DNA of 64,000 nucleotides from a virus. The stretch covers positions 1 through 64,000 of the IMG/VR virus record IMGVR_UViG_3300048033_000725; one strand, given 5' to 3'. Both the position numbers and the translations under genes were made by a program. Under the pieces are notes generated by a model, which saw only the letters and a program-made list of their open reading frames with translations, was not told where the DNA came from and made no database searches. Shown here one piece after another: positions 40,843 to 49,770 of this stretch (positions within the stretch are counted from its first letter, which is position 1; every line of letters begins with the position of its first letter).

Positions 40843-41331
40843 TTATAGTCTATTTAGTTCGTATGCTCTAAATCTAAATGATGCTGAACCAAGAACAGTG
40901 TCGGCGTTTCCTGCATTCGAAAACTGTAAGTCTGCATTTGATGTTGGGAATATATCAATAAACGTAACTTCAAGAATAGGGTTGCCCGAATTTGACAGTA
41001 TAGTAAGTGTTGCGTCCTTATACTGTTCTTCACCCTTAAACTGAGAAAAGTTATCTGGGAATGCAAGTTTCGTCATCCAATCGTGAATTTCTTGCCAGTT
41101 GCGTAGTTCTTCATCAACAATATACTCTATAGATAATTCACCATAAGTTATCTTGTCGCCAGGAACAGGTCTGTCAATGAGCGGTGATGGTTGCACTGCT
41201 TCTCCAAGTGTCATTGACGGTATATTGCAATCCGTGACAAAGAATTCAAACGTAGGAAGACCTTGAATTCCAAATTTGAAATTGTTAATCTTTGCCTCGC
41301 TCAGATTTTGTGGTTGATTTTGAACACTCAT
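40843..41331 (-). CDS. Tail-tube-like virion protein (gp19 paralogue)
   Basis: 162 aa, similar in size to the tail tube protein gp19 (173 aa at 47276-47797). Shared features include an opening FKFGIQGLPTFEFFVTDCNIPSMTLGE, a central WQEIHDWM and a beta-rich ending SASFRFRAYEL. Such gp19 paralogues occur near uvsY in marine T4-like phages and may form a baseplate or tail-terminator ring. The start overlaps the 41328-41540 gene by four bases and both follow a late promoter. Confidence 0.75.
   Translation of the reverse strand: MSVQNQPQNLSEAKINNFKFGIQGLPTFEFFVTDCNIPSMTLGEAVQPSPLIDRPVPGDKITYGELSIEYIVDEELRNWQEIHDWMTKLAFPDNFSQFKGEEQYKDATLTILSNSGNPILEVTFIDIFPTSNADLQFSNAGNADTVLGSASFRFRAYELNRL
40851..40858 (-). 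promoter_or_regulatory. Possible variant late promoter for uvsY
   Basis: ACTAAATA on the minus strand, the same variant octamer seen before gp18 and gp13, with TATAAATT ten bases further on (40841-40848). It overlaps the end of the tube-like gene, 61 bases before uvsY. Confidence 0.4.
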
Positions 41332-41540
41332 TTCTTATTCCTAATGTTTTCTTTTAAGTCCATGACCTTTTCAGTTTCGATAATATTGATAATCGTTTCG
41401 GTAAGGTCAATTTCTTTTTTGACCCACCACATCTTTTGCTGTAACTTTTCAAGTTCTGTTTGATAAAATTCTAGTTCTTGTTCTTTACGCAATTTAGTAT
41501 CAATTAAATCTTGTATCAAGATTATCTTGCCGTCATTCAT
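41328..41540 (-). CDS. Small coiled-coil protein (uvsY.-1/-2-like position)
   Basis: 70 aa. Continuous heptad pattern from RKEQELEFYQTELEKLQQKM to LTETIINIIETEKV. Position after gene 23 and before the tube paralogue corresponds to small uvsY-adjacent genes of T4, but similarity is too low to name it. It is the first gene after a late promoter (41570-41577). The function is unknown; possibly a tail-assembly factor for the coupled tube-like protein. Confidence 0.72.
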   Translation of the reverse strand: MNDGKIILIQDLIDTKLRKEQELEFYQTELEKLQQKMWWVKKEIDLTETIINIIETEKVMDLKENIRNKK

Positions 41541-41569
41541 TGAACCCTCATTTACTTAGACTTCAATAC

Positions 41570-41577
41570 TATTTATA
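41570..41577 (-). promoter_or_regulatory. T4-type late promoter
   Basis: TATAAATA on the minus strand, directly after the gene 23 terminator and 30 bases before the 41540 start. It drives the coiled-coil, tube-like and perhaps uvsY genes. Confidence 0.88.
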
Positions 41578-41582
41578 AGAAC

Positions 41583-41610
41583 AAAAAAGGGCGCCCCGAA
41601 GGACGCCCTG
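41583..41610 (-). terminator. Terminator of gene 23
   Basis: On the minus strand AGGGCGTCC-TTCG-GGGCGCCCT, a GC-rich stem capped by a TTCG tetraloop, followed by TTTTTT. Confidence 0.95.
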
Positions 41611-41652
41611 AAGTGCGAGGGTAGTGAACCTACCTCTTATTGTAACTCTAGT

Positions 41653-42909
41653 TTACAGCAAGTTGCTTACTGAGAAACCACGGTAGTATGTGTTAGTACG
41701 GGCGTTAAGAGCGCCTGCGCCAGCAGTAGTACCTTGAGCAAATGGGTTCGCAACCATGCCGTAGCGAGTTTTGAAACCGATTTTTGGTTGGAAAGTGTTC
41801 TCACCAACTGCACGAACCATCTGAAGTGGTACGTATGGGCAGTAGAAGATACCAGCATCGTATGCGCTGTCGCCTTTATAACCTGTAACAACAAAGTCGT
41901 TACCTGCATATGGGTCAACGTATACTTTAGTGCGACCGTTCAGTACACCAGCAAATGTGTTGCCAGTTGTGTCTACGTTCAGGTTGGTGTTCAACGCTGG
42001 GTTGTAGTCCATGATACCTGCGGCTGCCAAAGCAGATGCAACATCAGAAGAAACAATGATAAAGTTACCTTTACCACGGCGTGTTTCTTTTGCGATTGTG
42101 TTTGCTTCACGCTCGATTTGGAACATCAAACCTTTGTAACGCTCAACTGACCAACGACCATCGGCATCAGCGGCAACGTCAAACGCACCAGCAGTTGCAC
42201 CGAGTTTCGCAGAACGGTAGATTGTACGCATTACTTCGCGGTTGATTTCAGCAAGAATTTCGCCAGACAAGATGTTGGCAAGTTCTGTTTCTGCGTCAAG
42301 ACCGTGAACTGCTTTCAAGTCTTGTGCAAGTTCAACAGTGTATTCTGCTTTCAGCGCACGGGTTTTGGCTTCAACAGAAATCTTCTCTACAGAGAATTGC
42401 ATTTCGTTGAAAGTACCTTCACCAGCGGAACCGAGACCTTCACCAGCGGCTGTAGTCATACCAGTACCAGCAGTGTACTCAGTACCAACGCCATCTGGGT
42501 CAGCAACCATTGGGTCAGTACCTGCATGAGTACCAGCACCAGAGAAATCTGTGTCGGCTTCATTGTAGAATACTTCGTTGCCTGCGCCATCTTTGGCACG
42601 CATTGCAAAGATAAGACCTGTTGGTGCAGTCATTGGCTGAACACCAGCAACATCATATGCAATCAACTGAGGCATAGAACGGCGAACAAGTGAAATCAGG
42701 ACTGGGTCAAAGTTAGAAACGTTGGCAGTACCGTTCAGAGGGGCGGCTTCGAAAAGACCCATCTGCTCACGCTGTTCATTAATTGCCTTTTCTTGGTTCT
42801 CAAGAAGGACGGCAGTTACCGCTTTTTTATACGGGTCTTGGATAGCAGGCGCATCGGCATGCTCCAGGATTGGTTCCCATTTTTTCTGGGATTGTTCAGA
42901 AAGATACAT
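41653..42909 (-). CDS. 23: Major capsid protein gp23
   Basis: 418 aa, shorter than T4 gp23 (521) as in marine relatives. The start (KKWEPILEHADAPAIQDPYKK) and PLNGTANVSNFDPVLISLVRRSMPQLIAYDVAGVQPM segments are diagnostic. The expected gp21 cleavage removes the first 54 residues at GLFE|AAP (L52-F53-E54), which defines this phage's protease site as LxE|A. GGAG precedes the ATG. The gene has its own late promoter (42984-42991) and a strong terminator, consistent with very high expression. Confidence 0.97.
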   Translation of the reverse strand: MYLSEQSQKKWEPILEHADAPAIQDPYKKAVTAVLLENQEKAINEQREQMGLFEAAPLNGTANVSNFDPVLISLVRRSMPQLIAYDVAGVQPMTAPTGLIFAMRAKDGAGNEVFYNEADTDFSGAGTHAGTDPMVADPDGVGTEYTAGTGMTTAAGEGLGSAGEGTFNEMQFSVEKISVEAKTRALKAEYTVELAQDLKAVHGLDAETELANILSGEILAEINREVMRTIYRSAKLGATAGAFDVAADADGRWSVERYKGLMFQIEREANTIAKETRRGKGNFIIVSSDVASALAAAGIMDYNPALNTNLNVDTTGNTFAGVLNGRTKVYVDPYAGNDFVVTGYKGDSAYDAGIFYCPYVPLQMVRAVGENTFQPKIGFKTRYGMVANPFAQGTTAGAGALNARTNTYYRGFSVSNLL

Positions 42910-42983
42910 ATCTTTTCTCCTTAAAGTTTATTGTTAAGTCAAACTGTTAATATAAACATTCAAAAGTGTCATATTCATATTAT

Positions 42984-42991
42984 TATTTATA
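42984..42991 (-). promoter_or_regulatory. T4-type late promoter for gene 23
   Basis: TATAAATA on the minus strand, 75 bases before the capsid start. Confidence 0.92.
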
Positions 42992-42996
42992 TGACA

Positions 42997-44064
42997 TTAC
43001 TTTTTCATGCTTGAAAGTGTTCTAGCATAAATACTCATACTTTCGCTAAGTGATTCCGCTTGCGGAGCATCCACACTATCTTCTTTTTCTGCGCCAGTTG
43101 CCCTTACTTTAGGGAAATATGATTCCTTGATAGTTTCTAACTTCTCACGGTACTGGTCAATTGTTTCGAACTCTACGCCTTCAGCCAAAGACTTTACTTT
43201 CTCTGCTTGTGTGTCAGTCAGACCAACCACTGCTTCTGAAAGTGCATTCTCTGCTTTAATAGCATCAAGTTCTTTCTTCATAGCAACGTTCTTTTCAAAC
43301 TCTTCATTGAGTTTTGCTTCCAAGTCTTCAGATTTAGTTGCAAGTTCTTCAACTAGGTCTGCTTTCTCTTCTGGAACGTCAATATAATTTTCTACGAACA
43401 GATTTTTCAATCCACCCATAAATTCTTCGGCAATCTCTGTACGGATGCCACGCTCAATTGCAAGTGCGTTATCTTTAACCCACTCTTCAACAACGTAGTT
43501 CAGATAACCATCAACTTTTTCTGCAAGTTCGCCACGGGCTTCTTCCAGTTTAGTTTCAAACTCAGCCTGTGCGGCTTCTTGAATGGCATCCAGTTGTTCT
43601 GCAACTTTTGCTTTAACTGCGGCTTCGAAAATCGTAGTCGCTTTTTCTTTAAATTCTTCTGACAATTCAGCATCAGAACCAGCAAGAAGTGCATCAACGT
43701 CTTCTGCAACGTCAACAGTAAGTTCTACTTCTTCCTTTTTCATTTTCTTTTTAGACGCATAAAGTTTCTGCTCTTCTGCTTCTTCAGCATCGTCATCATC
43801 TTCGTCTTCGTCTTCTGCGTCATCATCGCCATCTTCGTCTTCTGCGTCATCGTCTTCTTCTTCAGACTTGACAGACTTTTTGGCTTCTTCAATTTCTTCA
43901 GCCGCTTCTTCAGCAACTACTTCAGTTGCTTCTTCAGCAACATCTTCCGCAACAACTTCTTCAGTCGTATCTTCGGATTCTTGAATTGCTTCAAGGTCCT
44001 CAGAAATTACTTCTTCTGTTGTTACTTCTTCTTCATTGATTTGCTCTGCAAATTTCTTTAGCAT
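42997..44064 (-). CDS. 22: Prohead core scaffold gp22
   Basis: 355 aa, larger than T4 gp22 (269) mainly through a very acidic N-terminal region (E/D/A/V-rich, residues 10-125). The rest is helical, with PEEKADLVEELATKSEDLEAKL and the LSEAVVGLTDTQAEKVKSLAEGVEFET part typical of T4-like scaffolds. It forms the prohead core and is degraded by gp21. It lies between protease 21 and capsid 23 in T4 order, with a late promoter at 44102-44109. Confidence 0.92.
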   Translation of the reverse strand: MLKKFAEQINEEEVTTEEVISEDLEAIQESEDTTEEVVAEDVAEEATEVVAEEAAEEIEEAKKSVKSEEEDDDAEDEDGDDDAEDEDEDDDDAEEAEEQKLYASKKKMKKEEVELTVDVAEDVDALLAGSDAELSEEFKEKATTIFEAAVKAKVAEQLDAIQEAAQAEFETKLEEARGELAEKVDGYLNYVVEEWVKDNALAIERGIRTEIAEEFMGGLKNLFVENYIDVPEEKADLVEELATKSEDLEAKLNEEFEKNVAMKKELDAIKAENALSEAVVGLTDTQAEKVKSLAEGVEFETIDQYREKLETIKESYFPKVRATGAEKEDSVDAPQAESLSESMSIYARTLSSMKK

Positions 44065-44101
44065 GAGATTAATCTCCTTTTATGAAAGTTATTATCATAT
44101 G

Positions 44102-44109
44102 TATTTATA
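44102..44109 (-). promoter_or_regulatory. T4-type late promoter for gene 22
   Basis: TATAAATA on the minus strand, 38 bases before the scaffold start, overlapping the region just after the gene 21 stop. Confidence 0.9.
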
Positions 44110-44112
44110 CAC

Positions 44113-44757
44113 TTACAATTTTTGAATGAAGTCAGAGAATAACCTAATCTTTACTTCTTCAAGTTGGAATGATGAAGCAGATTTAATTTGCTTTTCATAT
44201 TCTCCGATGGTGCTTTCTCGCAATACACCGTTATCCCAAATCCACTCTTTACCCTCCATGATACCGTCTACAAACGCATCTGGTGCAGACGGGTCTGCAA
44301 CAATGTCGGCGGCGGTGGCAAGATAGAAATCTTGTTGCACAATATTTGTGCCGTTAGATTGTTTAAGCGAACCCATACCACGAGAAGATACTCCCAAACG
44401 GGCACCTTCTTGCATAAGGTTCTTCACGATTTTGCCCATTGGCGTATCCATGATTTTTGCTTTACCGATAAAGTTGTCACCATCACGGTATAGTTCTTTA
44501 ATCATGTGAGATACACGGTCTAAATTGATAGTAGGACCATCAGGATGTCCTAGTTCACCGAATGCTCTGTTACTAGTAATGTACGCATCAGTATAACGCT
44601 TTACTTCTTTTTCAAGAACGTCTGCGGGATATACACGCCCATTCCTATTCTTTTTATTCGCCTGCATAAAGACGCCAGAGATATAAAACTGTTTTTCGCC
44701 AGCGACTTCTTCAGTGATATATTCTACGTCTTCAACTGTTTCTGCAATAAGTTTCAT
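44113..44757 (-). CDS. 21: Prohead core protease gp21
   Basis: 214 aa (T4 gp21 is 212). Herpesvirus-assemblin-type serine protease: NRNGRVYPADVL, FGELGHPDGPTINLDRVSHMI with the catalytic His, and LGVSSRGMGSLK with the catalytic Ser. It matures the head by cutting gp22, gp23 and internal proteins after Glu in (L/I)xE. The predicted sites in gp23 and in the 0.3-11 kb operon proteins match. The start overlaps gene 68 by four bases. Confidence 0.96.
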   Translation of the reverse strand: MKLIAETVEDVEYITEEVAGEKQFYISGVFMQANKKNRNGRVYPADVLEKEVKRYTDAYITSNRAFGELGHPDGPTINLDRVSHMIKELYRDGDNFIGKAKIMDTPMGKIVKNLMQEGARLGVSSRGMGSLKQSNGTNIVQQDFYLATAADIVADPSAPDAFVDGIMEGKEWIWDNGVLRESTIGEYEKQIKSASSFQLEEVKIRLFSDFIQKL

Positions 44758-45176
44758 TTGTTGAAGCCCCTTGTTTGTCTTTTTCTATTAGTCAATTTAC
44801 GTTTGATACCAGCCCTACTAGATTTTGCCGCTCTCTTTCGTGCCGCTTTTTTCTGAGCAATTTTGCGATTGCGTCTTTCAGAAGCAGACATTCTTACAAC
44901 GTTTTGACTTCCATCACCTTTACTTCTGTATTTAGAATCCGTTGCAACGATTTTACGTCTCTGTACAACTCCACCACGAATACGATTAACACGCTTTACT
45001 CTTGCTTCGTCAACCTCTTCATCACCGTCTTCAATCTCTTCAAGCATATCATTTGCGATTAACTCTTTGAATTCTTTAAATAGTTCATCTACCTTACTAT
45101 TTATAACGGATTCAAACACTTTATTTGTTTCAAGTGCATCACCCTTTTCAATAGCGTCAATCAAATGTTTGCTCAT
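44754..45176 (-). CDS. 68: Prohead core protein gp68-like, very basic C-terminus
   Basis: 140 aa from ATG 45176, which forms an ATGA overlap with the upstream stop and has GGGGTG upstream; the longer reading from 45191 is disfavoured. The N-terminal half resembles a gp67-like helix (LIDAIEKGDALETNKVFESVINSKVDELF). The C-terminal half is R/K-rich (RIRGGVVQRRK, ASERRNRKIAQKKAARKR), as in marine gp68-like proteins. It is probably a scaffold component linking core and DNA or shell. Confidence 0.78.
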   Translation of the reverse strand: MSKHLIDAIEKGDALETNKVFESVINSKVDELFKEFKELIANDMLEEIEDGDEEVDEARVKRVNRIRGGVVQRRKIVATDSKYRSKGDGSQNVVRMSASERRNRKIAQKKAARKRAAKSSRAGIKRKLTNRKRQTRGFNK

Positions 45177-45550
45177 TTTACTGCACCCCAAGAGAAGTCA
45201 ACTGCTTTCTGGAAGTTTGCCTTACTCTTACCTAGCATGTCCGTAAACTTAGACTTATTTTTATCGTTAAGTGCATCAATAACTTTTAAAATAACATTTG
45301 CTGTCTGCATATCAACTTTAACAGATTTACCATCTTTAAGTTTAACGCTCATTGCTTGTTTATTTTTAGCAATGGATTTGATTGTGTCGATAGCATCTTC
45401 ATCAATCATAAATGAATCCGCTTCGGTGTCAAGAACATCTTCTACGTCAATGTTGTCAATTTCAAACTCAACATCTTTATCTTGAATGCGTAGGTGACCG
45501 TCTTCCGATTCGGAAACCAATGATGCCTTTAACTCTCTAAAGGTTTTCAT
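45173..45550 (-). CDS. Prohead-core-region protein, possible internal protein
   Basis: 125 aa. The N-terminus MKTFRELKASLVSESEDG resembles T4 capsid-targeting peptides (the MKTYQEF type), with a possible VSE|S cut after residue 14. The rest is acidic then helical (VEDVLDTEADSFMIDEDAIDTIKSIAKNK). It lies between gene 67- and 68-like genes in the head cluster, so a core or internal-protein role is likely. Family not recognised. Confidence 0.72.
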   Translation of the reverse strand: MKTFRELKASLVSESEDGHLRIQDKDVEFEIDNIDVEDVLDTEADSFMIDEDAIDTIKSIAKNKQAMSVKLKDGKSVKVDMQTANVILKVIDALNDKNKSKFTDMLGKSKANFQKAVDFSWGAVK

Positions 45551-45551
45551 A

Positions 45552-45719
45552 CTAATCTTCCTTTTCAGTTGGAACAGTCAGCATGTTAGATGCAACATCT
45601 CTTTTCATATTCTCAATTTTTTCGAATGCCTTCTTAGACAAAACTGAGTTTACTGTATCTTGCAACTGTAATGCGTCTGTTGTTTCTGCGTTCTTAATAA
45701 TGTCAAGTGTCGTATTCAT
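45552..45719 (-). CDS. 67: Prohead core protein gp67-like
   Basis: 55 aa. MNTTLDIIKNAETTDALQLQ begins a helix followed by VLSKKAFEKIENMKRDVASN, which resembles the gp67/PIP pattern (short amphipathic protein with ...KR.E.A...). T4 gp67 is 80 aa. It starts two bases after the portal gene stop, exactly where gene 67 lies in T4, and ends one base before the next gene. Confidence 0.75.
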   Translation of the reverse strand: MNTTLDIIKNAETTDALQLQDTVNSVLSKKAFEKIENMKRDVASNMLTVPTEKED

Positions 45720-45721
45720 TT

Positions 45722-47206
45722 TTAAAAGCCCTCATCTTCAATTTCAATTTCGCCGCTCTTTATCTCTTTAGCAATCTGAGCATCCAATTCTTCGATTTCT
45801 TCATCAGTATATTTTAGAATATCTTTCATAACTTGTTGACGAGAAAAATACTTTCCTACATACTGGTCATACTCTGAAACAAGCGCAAGTCTTTCACGCA
45901 TAATCTCTTGGTTTTTAATCTCCGTGAAGTATGTATCTGCCCTAAAATCGTAATAGATTCCATCTTTAATTTCATCCCACTCTTCGGGTGAAATGACACC
46001 TTTCAAAATCAACTGTTTTTTCAGCAAATCGTCAAACAAGTGTGAGAAACGAATTCTAATCTTTTTGATGAATTTGTTGAACTTGATTTCGTCTCTTGTA
46101 ATCTCTTCACTTCGTCCAATAGAGAATTGATTTTCTGAATCCAAACGAGATGAAGGTACATTAAGTGACTTATATAATTTATTTTTGAAGTAGTTTACAT
46201 CTTCCATTTCGCCTAAGTTTGCGCCACCGGCAAGTGTAGTAACTTCAGTACCTCTACCACCCTCACGGCGTGGCATCCAAAAATCTTCAAGCATTGACAT
46301 GTGTTTTCTGTCACCGTCAATTTCTCCAGTAGAAGCATTGTAAACAATTTTGTTTTTGTAGCGTGCCATGATATCACGCAAATATGCTTCTGCTTTACCC
46401 TTAGGTAAGTTACCAACATCTACATAGAAAATGCGGCGCTCTGGCGCTCTTGATAGTCTGTAAATAACAACTGCATCTTCAACTGCACGGAGTTGGTTCA
46501 GTGGTTTGATTGCTTTATGTAAATATGATTGCACTTGTTTACCTGATGGGTCTAGTAGACCAGAAGTAACATATGATACCGAATCCTTAGATATCTTTAC
46601 ACCACTTCCTGCACCTTCTAAACCATTTTCATTAAATACAAAATATTCTTCATACTCTTTATATGTTTCTACGTTGGTTTCTTCGTCTTTTTCTTTTATA
46701 GGTTTACGAACCTTTTTAATCTGTCTTGGGTCGATATATCGTAATTCCTTCAGTCCAGCCGAAGGTTCATTTACGTCAATTACGTTGTGATAATGAAGTC
46801 GACCATCAATATACCAACGCTTAAAAATGTCTGCGCCATAATTCCCGAAGTCGAGAAGTCGCAAAACATTACTAAATTCTTCTGTGATACGCTTCTTAAC
46901 AGAAGCACCGTAATCTAAATTGTCAGTAATAACCTCTACAGGCGTTTCTGTTCCTTCTTGCACAACTGCTTCATTGATAATATCATCAATTGCAGTTTCA
47001 CATTCAGGTGTTGCCGCCATATCACGATAACGATTAATTAAATCTGTTTCGTTTTTGGACACACCTTCCAAGTCAATATATTGACCGAAAACACCACCTT
47101 CCGATACCTGAACAGCCCCATCGTCATTTGTCGGTGGGACAAACGAGGGGGTATCCTGATTATCTTCAGAAGCACGGTTTATTTCGAATCCGAATAACTT
47201 TGCCAT
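45722..47206 (-). CDS. 20: Portal vertex protein gp20
   Basis: 494 aa (T4 gp20 is 524). Landmarks of the T4-like portal are clear: NRYRDMAATPECETAIDDIINEAVV, RLHYHNVIDV, LRYIDPRQIKKVRK, YRLSRAPERRIFYVDVGNLPK, MLEDFWMPRREGGRGTEVTTL and FNKFIKKIRIRFSHLF. It forms the dodecameric DNA channel at the head vertex, on which the scaffold assembles and terminase docks. Late promoter at 47252-47259. Confidence 0.97.
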   Translation of the reverse strand: MAKLFGFEINRASEDNQDTPSFVPPTNDDGAVQVSEGGVFGQYIDLEGVSKNETDLINRYRDMAATPECETAIDDIINEAVVQEGTETPVEVITDNLDYGASVKKRITEEFSNVLRLLDFGNYGADIFKRWYIDGRLHYHNVIDVNEPSAGLKELRYIDPRQIKKVRKPIKEKDEETNVETYKEYEEYFVFNENGLEGAGSGVKISKDSVSYVTSGLLDPSGKQVQSYLHKAIKPLNQLRAVEDAVVIYRLSRAPERRIFYVDVGNLPKGKAEAYLRDIMARYKNKIVYNASTGEIDGDRKHMSMLEDFWMPRREGGRGTEVTTLAGGANLGEMEDVNYFKNKLYKSLNVPSSRLDSENQFSIGRSEEITRDEIKFNKFIKKIRIRFSHLFDDLLKKQLILKGVISPEEWDEIKDGIYYDFRADTYFTEIKNQEIMRERLALVSEYDQYVGKYFSRQQVMKDILKYTDEEIEELDAQIAKEIKSGEIEIEDEGF

Positions 47207-47234
47207 AAATTAAAATCCTATCTAATGTTCATAA

Positions 47235-47269
47235 TGAGGGAGCCTACAATATATTTATAGACCCCCTCA
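47235..47269 (-). terminator. Hairpin after gene 19 with a late promoter in its loop
   Basis: On the minus strand TGAGGGGGTCTA pairs with TAGGCTCCCTCA (12 bp including wobbles) around an AT-rich loop that contains TATAAATA. No T-run follows, so it may be an attenuator or processing site rather than a full terminator. Confidence 0.55.
47252..47259 (-). promoter_or_regulatory. T4-type late promoter for gene 20
   Basis: TATAAATA on the minus strand, 46 bases before the portal start, in the hairpin at 47235-47269. Confidence 0.9.
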
Positions 47270-47275
47270 GAACGA

Positions 47276-47797
47276 TTAGATTACCGCATTGCTTACGTCT
47301 GTCCAGTAATCATACTGGAATGTGACTGTAAACTCTTCGATAGTGTCGTTTGAATACCAAGCAACATCAATCGGTGAAAGGTCTACTGGGAAGATACCAA
47401 TAAATTGATATGTCTTCAGTACGTCCCCACCTTTACCAAACTGTTTGATAGAACCTTCTGACTTCTGAAGAAGTGGTGAAGGTGTACCAATGTTTGCGAC
47501 ATGCGAGTTGATAGAACTCATCCAACGCTCCAGACCATTGCGTACTGCAAAGTCTTCGTCATTGATTACAGTAACAGTCCATTCAGCGAATGTTCTGTTT
47601 CCTGCGATTTTCATGGTGCGACCGAAGTATGGTACTTCGATAACACCGAGTGTGTCTCCTGGCAACTGAGATGCTTTTGCCATGAATGTGAATTTATCAG
47701 AACCACCAAATGGGTTTGTGATTTCACATTCAAACAGATTGCTTCTTGCGCCGCCACCGGTAAGTTCACTTCTGAACCCGTCAATTGTAAAAGCCAT
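47276..47797 (-). CDS. 19: Tail tube protein gp19
   Basis: 173 aa (T4 gp19 is 163). GGGARSNLFECEITNPFGG, FMAKASQLPGDTLGVIEVPYFGR and AEWTVTVINDEDFAVRNGLERWM are the usual T4-like tube features. Hexamers of this protein stack to form the inner tube through which DNA passes. AGGAG lies about eight bases before the ATG. It is co-oriented and coupled in order with sheath gene 18, as in T4. Confidence 0.95.
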   Translation of the reverse strand: MAFTIDGFRSELTGGGARSNLFECEITNPFGGSDKFTFMAKASQLPGDTLGVIEVPYFGRTMKIAGNRTFAEWTVTVINDEDFAVRNGLERWMSSINSHVANIGTPSPLLQKSEGSIKQFGKGGDVLKTYQFIGIFPVDLSPIDVAWYSNDTIEEFTVTFQYDYWTDVSNAVI

Positions 47798-47824
47798 GTT
47801 TTTTTCTCCTAGTTATCTGTGTTA

Positions 47825-49696
47825 TTAAAATTGACCTACAACTTCAGAGAAGTCTACGCCTGTTCTAACTGCAACAAAGTTCAACTGGATAAAGTTGATT
47901 GAACGAGCAGGCTTGATGTAGATATCACCAATGAATTCGTTTCTATCAATTACTTCGCCAGTGTTGTTGCTCTCATCACATACAACTCGGAAGTCATAAA
48001 TACCGCGGCGACCCTGTACATCACGCAAGAACGGTTCAACAAGATTGCGGAACTGTGAGCGGGTGAATTGGTCGTTAAACTCAAACAGTGAGTATTTAGC
48101 GGCAGTTGCGATTGCTTTCTCAAGCACGATAAACAAACGTCTTACGTTAATTCTATCAAATGCGCTTGGTTTGGCAAGTAGCGTCTTATCACCGAACAAG
48201 ATTGTACCTTCGCCTGGGAATGTAAGAATTGGGTTAACACCGTTCTTGTACAATTCGTCACGGAAAGTTTTGCTTGGGGACCATGCAGTTTTAACAACGT
48301 TCTTAATCTGACCGCGGTTAAATCCAGCAGGAGACCACCATGCGTCTCTTGTATCTGTTGCACGAACAACTAGACCAGCAACGTCACCATTAAATGGAAC
48401 CCAACGATATACGTCATTGTATTTGTCGTACTGGTATTTCCAGTTACCGTCAAGCATTGCGTATGAAGTCGATGGCAGAGTGTTGCGGAAGGCTACGATA
48501 TCTGCGGCTTCACTACCTGCGTTATTTACACAGTCAGCAAACTCAGGCGACAAGAAGACAACACAATCAAGTCTTGCTTCGGCAATCGAAATCAAGTGAA
48601 GTGCAATTGTTTGGTTAGCATCAGCACCCAAAATCAGGGATACATCAACTTCTTCAGCATTTGAAAACAGGTCGTAACCAGAGATGATTTGTGCATCTGT
48701 AGCGGCATCGCCGTTTGCGCCACCACCAAGTGACCAAGTACCTGCAACAGTAATTGCTGTGCTGTTATAGTCAACACCGTCAGCGGCAGCAACATCCCAG
48801 TCGTTGGCGCCCATATCGTGGTCCATCCAACGAACCCAGTTAGAACGTCTTGCGATTACTTGTTTGTATGCGTTAGTAGAACCATCTGCATTCAAAGCGG
48901 CTGGCGCTTTAGAAACAAATGCAAACTTCTCAATAACTTCACCTTTAGTACCTGTAAGTTCACCATCTTCGTCAATGACTGCAATGTGAAGTTCATCGTT
49001 AGATGCTCCACGCTTTTCTGCGTATGGTGATGTACCTGGCGCACCATCAAAAGATGTTGCATATTCCCACTGGAATGTTACTTCTGCGGCAGTCAAATCT
49101 GCTTCAAAAGCACTGTTCAGTGTTGCACCAGTATTATCTACTGCGGTTACAATCTTAGTTTCGCCACCATTAATGACAAGTGAACCTACTGCAAGATGGT
49201 CATCTGCATCAGTAAGTGTAAGTGCTGTACCGACAGTATCTACTGTATGTGTGCTTTCAAAAGCGGCGGCAGATGCACAGATAGACACTTTCAGAGTGTT
49301 ACCAATTTTACCTGCGAATTTCGCCGCAAAATACAAATCAGCAACAGTGTTTTGTCCGCCTTCCCAATTTGATTCCCAATCGTCATCGTTTTCGATGAGT
49401 ACGCCAGACCCTGCGGTCGTTGCGTTCAATTGGTTGTCTTGAGCAACACGAACTACTTGAAGGTTGTTACCGTATGCTAAGAAGTTAGCACCAGTATAAA
49501 AATGGATTGCTGTTTCATTGGTTGGTTTACCAAACATATTGGCAAGCGAATCCTCGTTTCCGAGCAACTTGCGTTCCATGATTGGACCCCACCCAAAATT
49601 GCCAGCAAGACAACCACCAGTCGCCGCAACGGCTGGTACTACGGTAGTTAAGTCAATTTCTGTGACATTAACACCTGGACTTAGTTGAAATGGCAT
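47825..49696 (-). CDS. 18: Tail sheath protein gp18
   Basis: 623 aa (T4 gp18 is 659). The opening SPGVNVTEIDLTTVVPAV is the sheath signature, and the C-terminal half holds NVRRLFIVLEKAIATAAKYSLFEFND, LVEPFLRDVQGRRGIYDFRV and IDRNEFIGDIYIKPARSINFIQLNFVAV. It contracts to drive the tube through the envelope. The middle (residues 90-300) is a variable insertion domain. GGAGAATG precedes the ATG and a variant late promoter lies 75 bases upstream. Confidence 0.97.
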   Translation of the reverse strand: MPFQLSPGVNVTEIDLTTVVPAVAATGGCLAGNFGWGPIMERKLLGNEDSLANMFGKPTNETAIHFYTGANFLAYGNNLQVVRVAQDNQLNATTAGSGVLIENDDDWESNWEGGQNTVADLYFAAKFAGKIGNTLKVSICASAAAFESTHTVDTVGTALTLTDADDHLAVGSLVINGGETKIVTAVDNTGATLNSAFEADLTAAEVTFQWEYATSFDGAPGTSPYAEKRGASNDELHIAVIDEDGELTGTKGEVIEKFAFVSKAPAALNADGSTNAYKQVIARRSNWVRWMDHDMGANDWDVAAADGVDYNSTAITVAGTWSLGGGANGDAATDAQIISGYDLFSNAEEVDVSLILGADANQTIALHLISIAEARLDCVVFLSPEFADCVNNAGSEAADIVAFRNTLPSTSYAMLDGNWKYQYDKYNDVYRWVPFNGDVAGLVVRATDTRDAWWSPAGFNRGQIKNVVKTAWSPSKTFRDELYKNGVNPILTFPGEGTILFGDKTLLAKPSAFDRINVRRLFIVLEKAIATAAKYSLFEFNDQFTRSQFRNLVEPFLRDVQGRRGIYDFRVVCDESNNTGEVIDRNEFIGDIYIKPARSINFIQLNFVAVRTGVDFSEVVGQF

Positions 49697-49770
49697 ATTT
49701 CATTCTCCTTTGTTTAAAATTCAAATTGTTTTGAAGAATATGGGTTAATCAAATTCTTGTTTAACAATAT

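Noticed and set aside
45098-45105. TATAAATA inside the gp68-like gene
   Set aside because: The next start (gene 21) is about 340 bases away, much further than for the other late promoters; a weak internal promoter cannot be excluded.
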